Position numbers and translations under genes: made by a program. From Collimonas sp. OK607 (GTDB lineage Bacteria > Pseudomonadota > Gammaproteobacteria > Burkholderiales > Burkholderiaceae_D), in assembly GCF_900111995.1 (NCBI RefSeq), contig NZ_FOKF01000021.1, positions 1-64,000 of the forward strand: a DNA stretch of 64,000 nt, written 5' to 3'. Positions 42,426 through 50,712 of this stretch are shown here, piece after piece. How positions within the stretch are numbered: position 1 is the first letter of the stretch; the number at the start of each line of letters is the position of its first letter. The notes beneath the pieces are model-generated. The model searched no databases and was not told the DNA's origin. It saw nothing but the letters and a program-made list of their open reading frames with translations.

Positions 42426-43112
42426 CTATGCTCGTCCACCGAAGAACGCCCCGACCACACCCGTCACTCCCATCGCAAGTAAGCCCAATGTAAGGACGCG
42501 CGCGGCTCCACGTATGATGGGCGCGCCACCGGCATATGCGGCGAACGCGCCTAACGCACCGAGAAAAATGAGGGAGACGACTGCAATCGTCGGAATAAGG
42601 CTGGCTGCAGGCGCCAGAACGGCCGCCAGCATCGGAACGACGCCGCCCAGCACGAAGCTCAGGGACGACGATATGGCGGCCTGCGCCGGCCGTGCCGTCA
42701 ACGCGTCAGTGATACCGATGTCGTCCCGTGCATGCGCCCCGATGGCATCATGCTCCATCAGCTGCTGTGCGACCTTTGAGGCGAGTTCAGTATCCAGACC
42801 GCGCTGGATATAGATGTCACGCAGCTCTATATGTTCTGCATCATAGTCTTGCAATAATGCGCGTCGTTCGATGTCGAGATCGGCCCGTTCCGTATCTGCC
42901 TGTGAACTCACCGAGACAAATTCACCGGCCCCCATCGACAAAGCACCGGCGACAAGTCCCGCGAAGCCGGTGACAAGGATGCCTTCCGGATTCATGTGTG
43001 CTGCTGCAACCCCAAGCAACAGGCTAGAGATCGACAATACGCCGTCATTTGCACCGAGTACGCTCGCGCGTAGCCAGCCAGATCGATGGGTGCGATGTAC
43101 ATGTGCAGTCAT
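42426..43112 (-). CDS. VIT1/CCC1-family iron/manganese transporter
   Basis: A 228-residue membrane protein of the vacuolar-iron-transporter family, with the N-terminal GANDGVLSISSLLLGVA, the MGAGEFVSVSSQ helix and four or five transmembrane segments around a cytoplasmic metal-binding loop rich in Glu and Asp. VIT proteins export Fe2+ or Mn2+ from the cytosol. The ATG at 43112 (MTAHVHRTHRSGW) is chosen; an upstream frame to 43214 is not family-like. It lies 125 bp downstream of the NRAMP gene and may be co-transcribed with it. Confidence 0.85.
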   Translation of the reverse strand: MTAHVHRTHRSGWLRASVLGANDGVLSISSLLLGVAAAHMNPEGILVTGFAGLVAGALSMGAGEFVSVSSQADTERADLDIERRALLQDYDAEHIELRDIYIQRGLDTELASKVAQQLMEHDAIGAHARDDIGITDALTARPAQAAISSSLSFVLGGVVPMLAAVLAPAASLIPTIAVVSLIFLGALGAFAAYAGGAPIIRGAARVLTLGLLAMGVTGVVGAFFGGRA

Positions 43113-43237
43113 GGCTGATCGATATTGTGATATCCCGCACTTACCAAAACCAAGACGGCATCCGATGCTGGCCTGGCGCCGATTACATGTGCATCGTATC
43201 ATGCAGCTGAGCAATATAGGCAGGGAAACGCGGTAGC

Positions 43238-44554
43238 CTATCCGGGGATAAACATGCGTACGGCAGCAGCCCCCATCACCGCGGTTGCAATCCAGCCGAG
43301 AGCGATAATCAACCTGCTTGCCGTGAACTCACCCATCACGGATTTCATTGACGCCAATACGATAATCACCACCATCAAAGGTACGGCAACGACGCCGTTG
43401 ATGACCGCACTCCAGAATAAAGCCTTCATCGGGCTGATCGGCGAATACTGGATGACAAGTCCGGCGAGCACGCTGACGGCGATGACGCCATAGAACCCGC
43501 ATGCGTCGCTGGCTTTTCGTTCCAGGCCGGATTTCCAGCCCATTGCCTCCGACAGGGCATAACCCGCGGAGCCGGCCAGCACCGGCACGCCGATCAGGCC
43601 GACACCCAGGATGCCAAGGGCAAAAACGGTATAGGCGAAATCACCGGCTAACGGCCGCAATGCGCTCGCCGCCTGCGCTGCGGTATCGATGTCCCTGACG
43701 CCGGCTACGTTAAGCGTGACCGCAGTCGCCAGGATAATGAAATAAGCAGTGATGTCAGAATAGAGCATGCCGCTCCAGGTATCCCACCGTATACGCCGCA
43801 GTTCGTCGACTGCAGCATGTCCATCAAGCACCAGCGGCACGGCGTCGCGTTGCGCCAGCATATCTTCGACCTCTTCGGACGCCTGCCAGAAAAAAAGATA
43901 GGGGCTGATGGTAGTACCGAAAATCCCGACAATCACTGCGGCCGTTGTGGAATTAAACTGGAATTTTGGCCAAACCGTGCGCGTCGCCACCTCTGCCCAG
44001 GGGACATGGACGGTGAACAAGACTATGGCGTAGGCAAGCAGAGAAAAGGTCAGCCACTTCAAGAAGAAGACATAGCGATGATAAGGAATGAACACCTGCA
44101 GCAGCAGCGTTCCGAATACAAAAAATGCGGTCATCAGATGACGGTCGAATCCGGTGACCAGTTCGGCAACTTCGCCCATGGCAGCCACGTCCGCAGCGAT
44201 ATTGAGAATATTGGCGATCAGCAGCAGCGACACGACAACCAGCAATACGGCGGGTGGAAACGTGGTCTTGATATTTGCGGCCAGCCCTTTTCCGGTGACT
44301 CGGCCGATACGCCCGCACATGGATTGAATCGCCGCCATCAATGGAAAAGCCAGCGGCATGGTCCACAGCATATTGAGACCGAACTGGGCGCCTGCCTGGG
44401 AGTAGGTGGCGATACCGCTAGGATCGTCGTCGGCGACGCCCGTGATCAAGCCCGGTCCGATTCGCGCCAGGGGATGTTCCTTCAAACGCTCCCACAAAAT
44501 GCGGAAACCTTGTCCGCGAATTGGAGCGATGACGTTATCGTTTGTCAATTTCAT
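43238..44554 (-). CDS. NRAMP-related divalent metal transporter with atypical metal site
   Basis: A 438-residue membrane protein with about eleven helices of the NRAMP (SLC11) fold. The TM1 metal motif is DPSG at 44-47 instead of DPGN, and TM6 reads TTISPY at 214-219 where classical MntH has the AxxMPH Met. Both soft metal ligands, Asn and Met, are therefore absent, as in divergent NRAMP-related branches. Substrate is uncertain; Mg2+ or another ion is possible. A near-consensus FNR box (44689-44702) with a TACCAT -10-like hexamer lies upstream. Confidence 0.82.
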   Translation of the reverse strand: MKLTNDNVIAPIRGQGFRILWERLKEHPLARIGPGLITGVADDDPSGIATYSQAGAQFGLNMLWTMPLAFPLMAAIQSMCGRIGRVTGKGLAANIKTTFPPAVLLVVVSLLLIANILNIAADVAAMGEVAELVTGFDRHLMTAFFVFGTLLLQVFIPYHRYVFFLKWLTFSLLAYAIVLFTVHVPWAEVATRTVWPKFQFNSTTAAVIVGIFGTTISPYLFFWQASEEVEDMLAQRDAVPLVLDGHAAVDELRRIRWDTWSGMLYSDITAYFIILATAVTLNVAGVRDIDTAAQAASALRPLAGDFAYTVFALGILGVGLIGVPVLAGSAGYALSEAMGWKSGLERKASDACGFYGVIAVSVLAGLVIQYSPISPMKALFWSAVINGVVAVPLMVVIIVLASMKSVMGEFTASRLIIALGWIATAVMGAAAVRMFIPG

Positions 44555-44688
44555 GCACAGACCTTATCGGCGGGACGCGAACACGGGCAACAGCCGGTGT
44601 TAAAAACAAGCTTTCATTGCGCATGCAGGTAATCTGACCATCATCTCGCATTACGCATCGAATGGTATCGGGCGACGCCCTGACGGAC

Positions 44689-44702
44689 TTGACCTGGATC
44701 AA
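44689..44702 (-). promoter_or_regulatory. FNR-type box upstream of the NRAMP-related gene
   Basis: TTGACCTGGATCAA differs from TTGAT-N4-ATCAA at one base. On the minus strand a TACCAT hexamer (44662-44667) follows after 21 bp, as at a class II FNR promoter. It lies in the 380-bp gap 44555-44934, which has no credible gene. Confidence 0.65.
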
Positions 44703-44818
44703 AATTACGCTAACTGGCGGGTGCTCCGACATGAAGCCCGCCGCGACGATCATTTTTTTGCTATCGAAGGTGAAATGATCTTTCCCAGGTGTAGATCGCC
44801 GCGAATTTTTGAGAAAAT

Positions 44819-44832
44819 TTGATGTGCATCAA
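44819..44832 (+). promoter_or_regulatory. FNR box upstream of the phasin gene
   Basis: TTGATGTGCATCAA is a perfect FNR consensus. A weak -10 candidate CACACT starts 21 bp downstream (44854-44859), giving transcription from about 44866 and a leader of about 70 nt to the phasin ATG. Confidence 0.75.
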
Positions 44833-44934
44833 TACCGCCAGCCCGGAAAACGTCACACTGAAACCTGGTTTGACAGTCGCCAATCAGCCTGACGCCCCGC
44901 AATTTCCATTTCCATTTACTACAAGGAGAAAACC

Positions 44935-45294
44935 ATGTTTCCGCTCTTGGAATCGATTTCGACAGTGATGAAGGCTGGCTACGAAGCGCAACTCGCAGTA
45001 ATGGCTCAGATCACCCGAACGGCAGTTGATGGCATGGAAAAGGCGATCAACCTGAACCTGAGTACCGCCAAGGCATCCCTGGATGCATCGTTAAATTCGT
45101 CGCAACAGATGATGTCGGCGACGACCCCGCAGGAATGGCTGCTGCTGAGATCGGCCCAGGTGCGGCCAACCGTTGATAGCGCCCTCCACTATGGTCATCA
45201 TATGGCCGATATTGTTTCTTGCACGCAGGCCGAGATCGCCGGGGTCGCAGCCGCGCATGTGGCCAACGCCAGCCGAAAAATCAAAGCGGCTTAA
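44935..45294 (+). CDS. Phasin-family protein
   Basis: A 119-residue, almost wholly helical protein of the phasin_2 type, with amphipathic heptad-like repeats and the QLAVMAQITRTAVDGMEKAI start. Phasins coat polyhydroxyalkanoate granules; small ones also occur in low-oxygen loci. An AAGGAG box lies 7 bases before the ATG, and a perfect FNR box is upstream. The alcohol dehydrogenase gene follows after 35 bp, probably in one operon. Confidence 0.8.
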   Translation: MFPLLESISTVMKAGYEAQLAVMAQITRTAVDGMEKAINLNLSTAKASLDASLNSSQQMMSATTPQEWLLLRSAQVRPTVDSALHYGHHMADIVSCTQAEIAGVAAAHVANASRKIKAA

Positions 45295-45329
45295 GACGTA
45301 AAGTCCAGCAACCGATCAAGGAGATTTGA

Positions 45330-46385
45330 ATGACACGCCCATCCAGCATGAAAGCCCTTGTCTATCACGGACCGGGAAAAAAATCATGGGACTCGGTTCC
45401 CACGCCAAAGATTTCCAAGTCCACCGACGTCATCGTCAAGATGCTCAAAACCACGATTTGCGGCACCGACCTGCATATCCTTAAAGGTGACGTGCCGGAA
45501 GTGACCAGCGGCAGGATACTGGGGCACGAAGGTGTTGGCATCGTGGAAGAAACAGGTGAAACCGTCAGCAATTTCAAAAAGGGCGACCACGTACTCATAT
45601 CCTGCATCACCTCCTGCGGGAAATGCGAATACTGCAAGCGGCAAATGTATTCGCATTGCGAAGACGGCGGCTGGATACTAGGACATTTGATCGATGGCAC
45701 CCAGGCCGAATATGTGCGGATTCCGCAAGCCGACAACAGCCTGTATCCGATCCCGGCGGGAATGGATGAAGAAGCCTTGGTCATGCTTAGCGATATCTTG
45801 CCCACCGGTTTTGAGATCGGCGTCTTGTATGGCGCCGTTAAGCCGGGCGATACGGTTGCCATCGTCGGCGCGGGTCCGATCGGCATGGCCGCCCTGCTGA
45901 CTGCACAATTTTTTTCGCCGGGAAAAATCATCATGATCGATATCGACGAATCGCGCCTGGCGCTGGCTAAGAAATTCGGTGCGACGGAAGTGATCAACAG
46001 CGCCAAAGCCGATGCTGCAGCAATGATCATGGCGAGCACAAAGGATGGCGTGGACGTGGCGATCGAGGCCGTCGGCGTACCGCAGACGTTTGACATCTGC
46101 CAGCAGATCGTCCGTCCCGGCGGGCACATTGCCAATGTCGGGGTACACGGCAAAAGTGTCGATTTCCAAATTCAAAAACTATGGGCGCAGAACATCACGC
46201 TGACCACCGGCCTGGTCAATACCAATACCACTTCGATGCTGCTCAAGAATGTTGAATCTAAAAAACTGAAACCGGAGAATTTGATCACCCACCGTTTCAC
46301 ATTCGATCAGTTTCTGCATGCTTACGATGTCTTTTCCAACGCGGAGAAAGAACATGCGTTGAAGGTCATCATCAGCAATACGTGA
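45330..46385 (+). CDS. Zinc-dependent alcohol dehydrogenase
   Basis: A 351-residue medium-chain dehydrogenase. The catalytic zinc site is TTICGTDLH and GHEGVG, four structural-zinc cysteines lie in CGKCEYCKRQMYSHC, and the cofactor loop is GAGPIGMAA followed by the acidic DIDESR, favouring NAD. It resembles C-alcohol/secondary-alcohol dehydrogenases. Context (phasin upstream, FNR box) suggests NADH re-oxidation by alcohol formation when oxygen is short. AAGGAG precedes the ATG. Confidence 0.9.
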   Translation: MTRPSSMKALVYHGPGKKSWDSVPTPKISKSTDVIVKMLKTTICGTDLHILKGDVPEVTSGRILGHEGVGIVEETGETVSNFKKGDHVLISCITSCGKCEYCKRQMYSHCEDGGWILGHLIDGTQAEYVRIPQADNSLYPIPAGMDEEALVMLSDILPTGFEIGVLYGAVKPGDTVAIVGAGPIGMAALLTAQFFSPGKIIMIDIDESRLALAKKFGATEVINSAKADAAAMIMASTKDGVDVAIEAVGVPQTFDICQQIVRPGGHIANVGVHGKSVDFQIQKLWAQNITLTTGLVNTNTTSMLLKNVESKKLKPENLITHRFTFDQFLHAYDVFSNAEKEHALKVIISNT

Positions 46386-46463
46386 ATCCATAATCGCGCC
46401 GCAAGACCACAAGGCGCATCCGGCCGCGCCGGATTATTTTGAATTGCGGCATCTTGTCACTGC

Positions 46464-46488
46464 GCCTGGCCGGTCGAACCGGCCAGGC
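46464..46488. terminator. Strong hairpin between convergent adh and HiPIP genes
   Basis: GCCTGGCCGGT (46464-46474) pairs perfectly with ACCGGCCAGGC (46478-46488) around CGA, directly beside the HiPIP stop codon. There is no U-run, so it may act with Rho or protect the ends of both messages. Confidence 0.6.
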
Positions 46489-46489
46489 C

Positions 46490-46795
46490 TCAGGACTTCT
46501 TGGTCCATGCGCTGCACCAGCCGTTGGCGGATACCTGTTTGCCAGCGAACAGGGGGCAGCCGCCAGCTGCATCACCCGGCTTACCCTGGTACAGCGAGCA
46601 ATTGCCGCAAAGCTGGCCAGTAGCGTACTTTGGAAATTTCACCTTGTCCGCTTTAGTAGCGTCGGCTTTGTAGCCTAGAGCTGCCGCCTGGGCATCACTC
46701 TCGGCGACCATGGCACCTTGGGCGAGGCTATGGCCCGATGCCAGTGCGGCGCTTCCCAAACCAAGTTGAACAATAAATTCGCGACGGCTGGTCAT
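46490..46795 (-). CDS. High-potential iron-sulfur protein (HiPIP)
   Basis: A 101-residue periplasmic electron carrier. A twin-arginine signal (SRREFIVQLGLGSAALA) is followed by a mature domain with the four [4Fe-4S] cysteines Cys63, Cys66, Cys80 and Cys94 in the HiPIP spacing (CGNC, GGC, GWC). The TAT signal fits export after cofactor insertion. It is the third gene behind the Cyc2-like protein and the c4-type cytochrome; GGAG lies 6 bases before the ATG. In acidophilic iron oxidisers a HiPIP (Iro) has been proposed in the Fe(II) electron path; a link to the respiratory chain is the general role. Confidence 0.93.
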   Translation of the reverse strand: MTSRREFIVQLGLGSAALASGHSLAQGAMVAESDAQAAALGYKADATKADKVKFPKYATGQLCGNCSLYQGKPGDAAGGCPLFAGKQVSANGWCSAWTKKS

Positions 46796-46858
46796 GATAT
46801 TTCTCCAAAATTTTTTAGAATCGGTGCGAAGCCAACAATGGCCAATCGCCAGAACACG

Positions 46859-47587
46859 TCATTGAATTGACGGCATAGCCTCCAGATAGGCAGCCACATT
46901 TTTCATGTTCTCTGGAGTGAGTTCGTGTGCAATCCCCTTCATCATGACGCCCTCCGGTCTTTCATCTGTCCGTTGAAAAACCATCAGTTGTTTGACGATA
47001 TAGTCGGAATGCTGGCCCGCCAAACGTGGGAACTGTTGAATGCCCTCGCCGTGCGCGCCGTGGCAGCCGGAGCAGGCAGGCGTGTTGTTTGCGGCAATGC
47101 CTTGTTCAAAAATTTTCTGGCCTTCCTTAAGTGAGTTTTCCTTGAACGATGCCTGATTTCCGGCTTTACCCGGGGGTGGCGATTGCGACGAGAAATAGGC
47201 AGCAAGTCCGTTGATCTGATCGTCGGATAACCTGGCGCTGATACCCCACATGTATTCGAATCCGGCTGGATCTGAACGGCCATGGCTTTTGAATGATTTG
47301 AGCTGTTCCACCAGATACGGTTGCGACTGCGCCGCCAGATTCGGGAAGTTGGGCGACACGGAAACACCCTGAACGCCATGGCAATTGGAGCAAACTTGCA
47401 GTGCGAGCGTCTTCGCGGCGACATTCGGATCGCCCAGAGAACGAGATCTTTCCGGCAGATTGCAAGCTGCAAGACCTGCCGCGACGATTAAGCCCAAAGA
47501 AAAATAAAGTCTCTTCCGTTTCACCTGCTCGAATCGGGTTTCCGTAGCCATGCGTTGTGCGGGTGTACCATCATCGTAGCTATTCAT
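46859..47587 (-). CDS. Diheme c4-type cytochrome lipoprotein
   Basis: A 242-residue protein with two similar heme domains: CSNCH at 66-70 and CSGCH at 172-176, with likely Met ligands near 113 and 217. The N-terminus has a hydrophobic helix ending in a lipobox (GLAAC, Cys42), so it is probably lipid-anchored facing the periplasm. The ATG at 47587 touches the stop of the Cyc2-like gene, and GGGGAG lies 8 bases upstream, inside that gene. Diheme c4 cytochromes (Cyc1 in Acidithiobacillus) accept electrons from outer-membrane cytochromes. Confidence 0.9.
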   Translation of the reverse strand: MNSYDDGTPAQRMATETRFEQVKRKRLYFSLGLIVAAGLAACNLPERSRSLGDPNVAAKTLALQVCSNCHGVQGVSVSPNFPNLAAQSQPYLVEQLKSFKSHGRSDPAGFEYMWGISARLSDDQINGLAAYFSSQSPPPGKAGNQASFKENSLKEGQKIFEQGIAANNTPACSGCHGAHGEGIQQFPRLAGQHSDYIVKQLMVFQRTDERPEGVMMKGIAHELTPENMKNVAAYLEAMPSIQ

Positions 47588-48922
47588 TTAGTACGCTCCC
47601 CACACATATAGAAACAACGTATTGTTGTCTTTGGCGTTGCGTCCGGAACCGTCGTAGTTGCTGGAGGCTCCGTGGAACTGGGTGTAGGCGTAGTATTGAA
47701 CGCCAATTCGAACGTACTGCACCGGCATCCAGAATATTTCTGGAACCCAGCCGCGTGTCCCCGGATTGGCTGCGACATCCTGATACAAAGTCGGATCCGA
47801 GCTTCCGGTGGTGCTGAAATAGCTCAGGCTGGTACCGTATTTCGCCCGATAGACGTAGCTGGCTTTCAGTCGCAACTGATTAAGCGTATTCGAGGCATTG
47901 CTGGCGACGCCTGTCACGTCGCCATTTGTGATGGTTTCCCTGATAAAGCTGACCTGCGCCGTCACGGTATGCGGATCCAGCAGATATTGATATTGCGCGT
48001 CTATCCCGCGGTCACGATAGCGCGTCGTCGGCCCGACAGGATTGGTGTTGTCGGGATAGATTTGCGCATTCATGGCAAGTGCCCCGATCATCGCACTATG
48101 CGGCCCCCAGTCGTGGCTGAGCGCCAGCCGTATGTAGGGATTGGTGCCCTTCAGATTCGTTTGATCCTGCGCTTTCGTGCCTTGGCTTAAGAACGACCAT
48201 ACGCCGTTGCTGGTCTGATATGCAGCCACCTCCGCGTATAGCGTCTTATTCCAGAAAGCATAGGCTGTCAGCCCGGCGACCTGGGTACCGAGTTGGCTAA
48301 TGATGGGGCTGGCGTCAGGCGCGGTGACGCCGAATTGGGTCGGGACATATTGAATCCATGCAGGAGCGGTGTTCCAGGGATCGGTAAGGGAAGGATTATT
48401 GTTCAGGCTGAATCCATAGATAAAGTCTTGGGTCGGGCCAATGAATCGATCGGCGTAGTGCAGGTCGAAATTATCGGAAGCCCACTTCCCTTGCCATTTT
48501 CCTGTGTCCTGATTTTGATTGTCGTAGTTGTTGTAGGTCCACTGTCCGAACACACCGACATTGTCAGTAACTTTGCCGGCCAGGAAGACGCTGCCGGTTT
48601 GAAACAGGGCGACCGCATCCTTGGCGAACGCCACGTCGCTATCCGGATTCTTACTCTTGGTGAAACTGGCTACCCCCATCACCGATAGCGGAATGGTGCG
48701 CGTACCGATCGTATAGCCGGTGAGCTTGAATAATCTTCCGTAAGCGGTCAGTTCAGGAAATTGGCCGCCGGCGTGACAGGCAACGCAATTTTGTCCGGTT
48801 TGCCTTGCGAAAACCGGTAACGCATCCGCCGCCAGTGGGCTCAACAAACCGTGAAGTACAAAAATAATGGCCAAGAACCGGGAATACCTCATTCCCCGAT
48901 ATAGGTATTTGAACGAATCCAT
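47588..48922 (-). CDS. Cyc2-like outer-membrane cytochrome-porin fusion
   Basis: A 444-residue protein with a signal peptide (to about Ala34), a short N-terminal monoheme segment (ALPVFARQTGQNCVACH, heme site 46-50, then FPELTAYGRLFKLTGY) and about 380 residues of alternating-hydrophobicity strands ending in YVWGAY, as in an outer-membrane barrel. This layout and the FAR..xC..CH..FP.L..(F/Y)G..FK..GY pattern are those of Cyc2-family fused cytochrome-porins, some of which oxidise Fe(II) at the cell surface. AAGGGG lies 9 bases before the ATG at 48922. An FNR box lies 158 bp upstream. The actual electron donor or acceptor is not known. Confidence 0.8.
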   Translation of the reverse strand: MDSFKYLYRGMRYSRFLAIIFVLHGLLSPLAADALPVFARQTGQNCVACHAGGQFPELTAYGRLFKLTGYTIGTRTIPLSVMGVASFTKSKNPDSDVAFAKDAVALFQTGSVFLAGKVTDNVGVFGQWTYNNYDNQNQDTGKWQGKWASDNFDLHYADRFIGPTQDFIYGFSLNNNPSLTDPWNTAPAWIQYVPTQFGVTAPDASPIISQLGTQVAGLTAYAFWNKTLYAEVAAYQTSNGVWSFLSQGTKAQDQTNLKGTNPYIRLALSHDWGPHSAMIGALAMNAQIYPDNTNPVGPTTRYRDRGIDAQYQYLLDPHTVTAQVSFIRETITNGDVTGVASNASNTLNQLRLKASYVYRAKYGTSLSYFSTTGSSDPTLYQDVAANPGTRGWVPEIFWMPVQYVRIGVQYYAYTQFHGASSNYDGSGRNAKDNNTLFLYVWGAY

Positions 48923-49079
48923 CCCAAGCCGCCCCTTTCATAGTTTTTTAAACTACTGTTGCAAAGCCCGAACCGCATTCGAATCAATTGACAGTAGGTA
49001 TTTTTTTAGCATTTGTCAATTAATTCACCCCTCTCCCAACGGCGTGCAATCAGAGTAACCGTGCGGGCAAGCCGGGTTC

Positions 49080-49093
49080 TTGATGTGAATCAA
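49080..49093 (-). promoter_or_regulatory. FNR box for the Cyc2-like operon
   Basis: TTGATGTGAATCAA matches the FNR consensus exactly. On the minus strand TACTCT (49052-49057) follows after 22 bp, predicting transcription from about 49045 with a leader of about 120 nt. The gap 48923-49269 (347 bp) contains this and the next box and no credible gene. Confidence 0.75.
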
Positions 49094-49162
49094 ATTTCCC
49101 CGAAACATCGGGGGTTATCGTCATGCCCACTGTGCCCCAGGTATTGGGGCTGTCCTGTATAG

Positions 49163-49176
49163 TTGATTTGCATCAA
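49163..49176 (+). promoter_or_regulatory. FNR box for the MaoC-phosphotransacetylase/ackA operon
   Basis: TTGATTTGCATCAA matches the consensus exactly. TATTCT (49198-49203) follows after 21 bp, so transcription should start near 49210-49211. This rules out the in-frame ATG at 49210 and supports the ATG at 49270. Confidence 0.82.
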
Positions 49177-49269
49177 ATTTTTCTTGTTCATCATTGTTAT
49201 TCTTAGAATATGCAGCAGCGTCGCTGCCTGGTCTGCACCCGGCTCCCGTTCAATCTACTCTTGACTAAC

Positions 49270-50712
49270 ATGACCGATACCGTTCGCTCCACTTCCCACG
49301 AGAATTTGCTTCACGATGAATTGCGGGTGCTCCGCAACCTGACTTTCGATGAAATCTCCATCGGCGACAGCGCCGCCATGGAACGCACGCTGAGCACCGA
49401 AGATATCCAGCTGTTTGCCGTCATGTCTGGCGACGTCAATCCCCAGCACCTCGATCCCGAATTCGCCGCATCTACCCAGTTCCATGGAGTGATCGCCCAT
49501 GGCATGTGGGGAGCGGCGCTGATTTCGGCCGTGCTGGGCACGCGCCTGCCCGGGCCAGGCACGGTATATCTGGCCCAGACCTTGCGATTCTTGCATCCGG
49601 TGCGGGTGGGCGACACCTTGACCATCAGCGTCACGGTGACTGCGCGCGAGCCTGACAAGAAGCAACTCAGCCTGCGCTGCTCGTGTATCAACCAGGACGG
49701 CAAGATCGTGATCGAAGGCGATGCCGAGGTGATCGCACCCAACGAAAAGATCGTGTACCCCAGGATGACCTTACCGGAAGTCCGTATCAGTTCCGGTGAC
49801 AAGGTGCAACGGCTGCTTGAACACGTGCGCCCGCTCAGCGCCATTCGCGTCGCGGTGGTGCACCCTTGCGACGAACTGAGTTTGACGGCCGCGCTGGACG
49901 CGCGCCACGCACATTTGATCGAACCGTTGCTGGTGGCGCCACGCGCCAAACTCGAAGCGGTGGCCGCTGCTGCCGGCCTGGACCTGACCGGCATAGACAT
50001 TGAAGATGTCCCGCACAGCCACGCGGCGGCGGCACGCGCAGCCGAAATGGCAGGCAAAGGCGAAGTCGAAGCTTTGATGAAAGGCAGCCTGCATACCGAC
50101 GAATTGATGGCGGCTGTGCTGGCAACGTCCGCCGGACTGCGTACCAAGCGCCGCATCAGTCATTGCTATCTTATGCAAACCTCTGCCTATCCGCGCCCTT
50201 TCATTATCACCGATGCGGCCATCAATATTGAGCCAACGCTCGACGACAAAGTCGACATCGTGCGAAATGCGATCGACCTGGCGCATGTAATCGGCGTCGC
50301 CTGTCCACGCGTAGCGATCCTGGCGGCGGTGGAAACGGTCAACCCAGGCATGCGGGCAACGCTGGATGCCGCCGTACTGTGCAAAATGGCTGACCGCGGC
50401 CAGATTACCGGCGCCATACTCGATGGCCCCCTGGCTTTCGATAACGCGGTATCGGTCGCCGCCGCGCGCATCAAAGGCATCGTGTCGGAAGTCGCGGGGC
50501 GCGCCGACATCCTGGTAGTGCCGGATCTGGAAAGCGGCAACATGCTGGCCAAACAACTCGAGTACCTGAGCGGCGCCGCCAGCGCCGGCATCGTACTTGG
50601 CGCCAAAGTGCCGATCATCCTGACCAGCCGTGCCGATTCGCGCGAGACCCGCATCGCCTCTTGCGCCATCGCACTGATGCTGGCGCACCACTATCGCAAC
50701 CATCCCCAATGA
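49270..50712 (+). CDS. Fused MaoC-type hydratase and phosphate acetyl/butyryltransferase
   Basis: A 480-residue two-domain protein. Residues about 20-150 are a MaoC-like hotdog hydratase (FAVMSGDVNPQHLD, FHGVIAHGMWG); residues about 170-475 are a phosphate acyltransferase of the PTA_PTB type (ILDGPLAFDNAVS, VPDLESGNMLAKQL). The second domain exchanges acyl-CoA and acyl phosphate. The ackA start overlaps its stop (ATGA), so acyl-CoA would be turned into carboxylate plus ATP. The start at 49270 is set by the FNR-dependent promoter geometry; no clear ribosome-binding site is seen. Confidence 0.88.
   Translation: MTDTVRSTSHENLLHDELRVLRNLTFDEISIGDSAAMERTLSTEDIQLFAVMSGDVNPQHLDPEFAASTQFHGVIAHGMWGAALISAVLGTRLPGPGTVYLAQTLRFLHPVRVGDTLTISVTVTAREPDKKQLSLRCSCINQDGKIVIEGDAEVIAPNEKIVYPRMTLPEVRISSGDKVQRLLEHVRPLSAIRVAVVHPCDELSLTAALDARHAHLIEPLLVAPRAKLEAVAAAAGLDLTGIDIEDVPHSHAAAARAAEMAGKGEVEALMKGSLHTDELMAAVLATSAGLRTKRRISHCYLMQTSAYPRPFIITDAAINIEPTLDDKVDIVRNAIDLAHVIGVACPRVAILAAVETVNPGMRATLDAAVLCKMADRGQITGAILDGPLAFDNAVSVAAARIKGIVSEVAGRADILVVPDLESGNMLAKQLEYLSGAASAGIVLGAKVPIILTSRADSRETRIASCAIALMLAHHYRNHPQ

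Noticed and set aside
49210-49269. Upstream ATG for the MaoC-phosphotransacetylase gene
   Set aside because: The predicted FNR-dependent transcription start falls at about 49210-49211, so this codon would lie at or before the mRNA 5' end.
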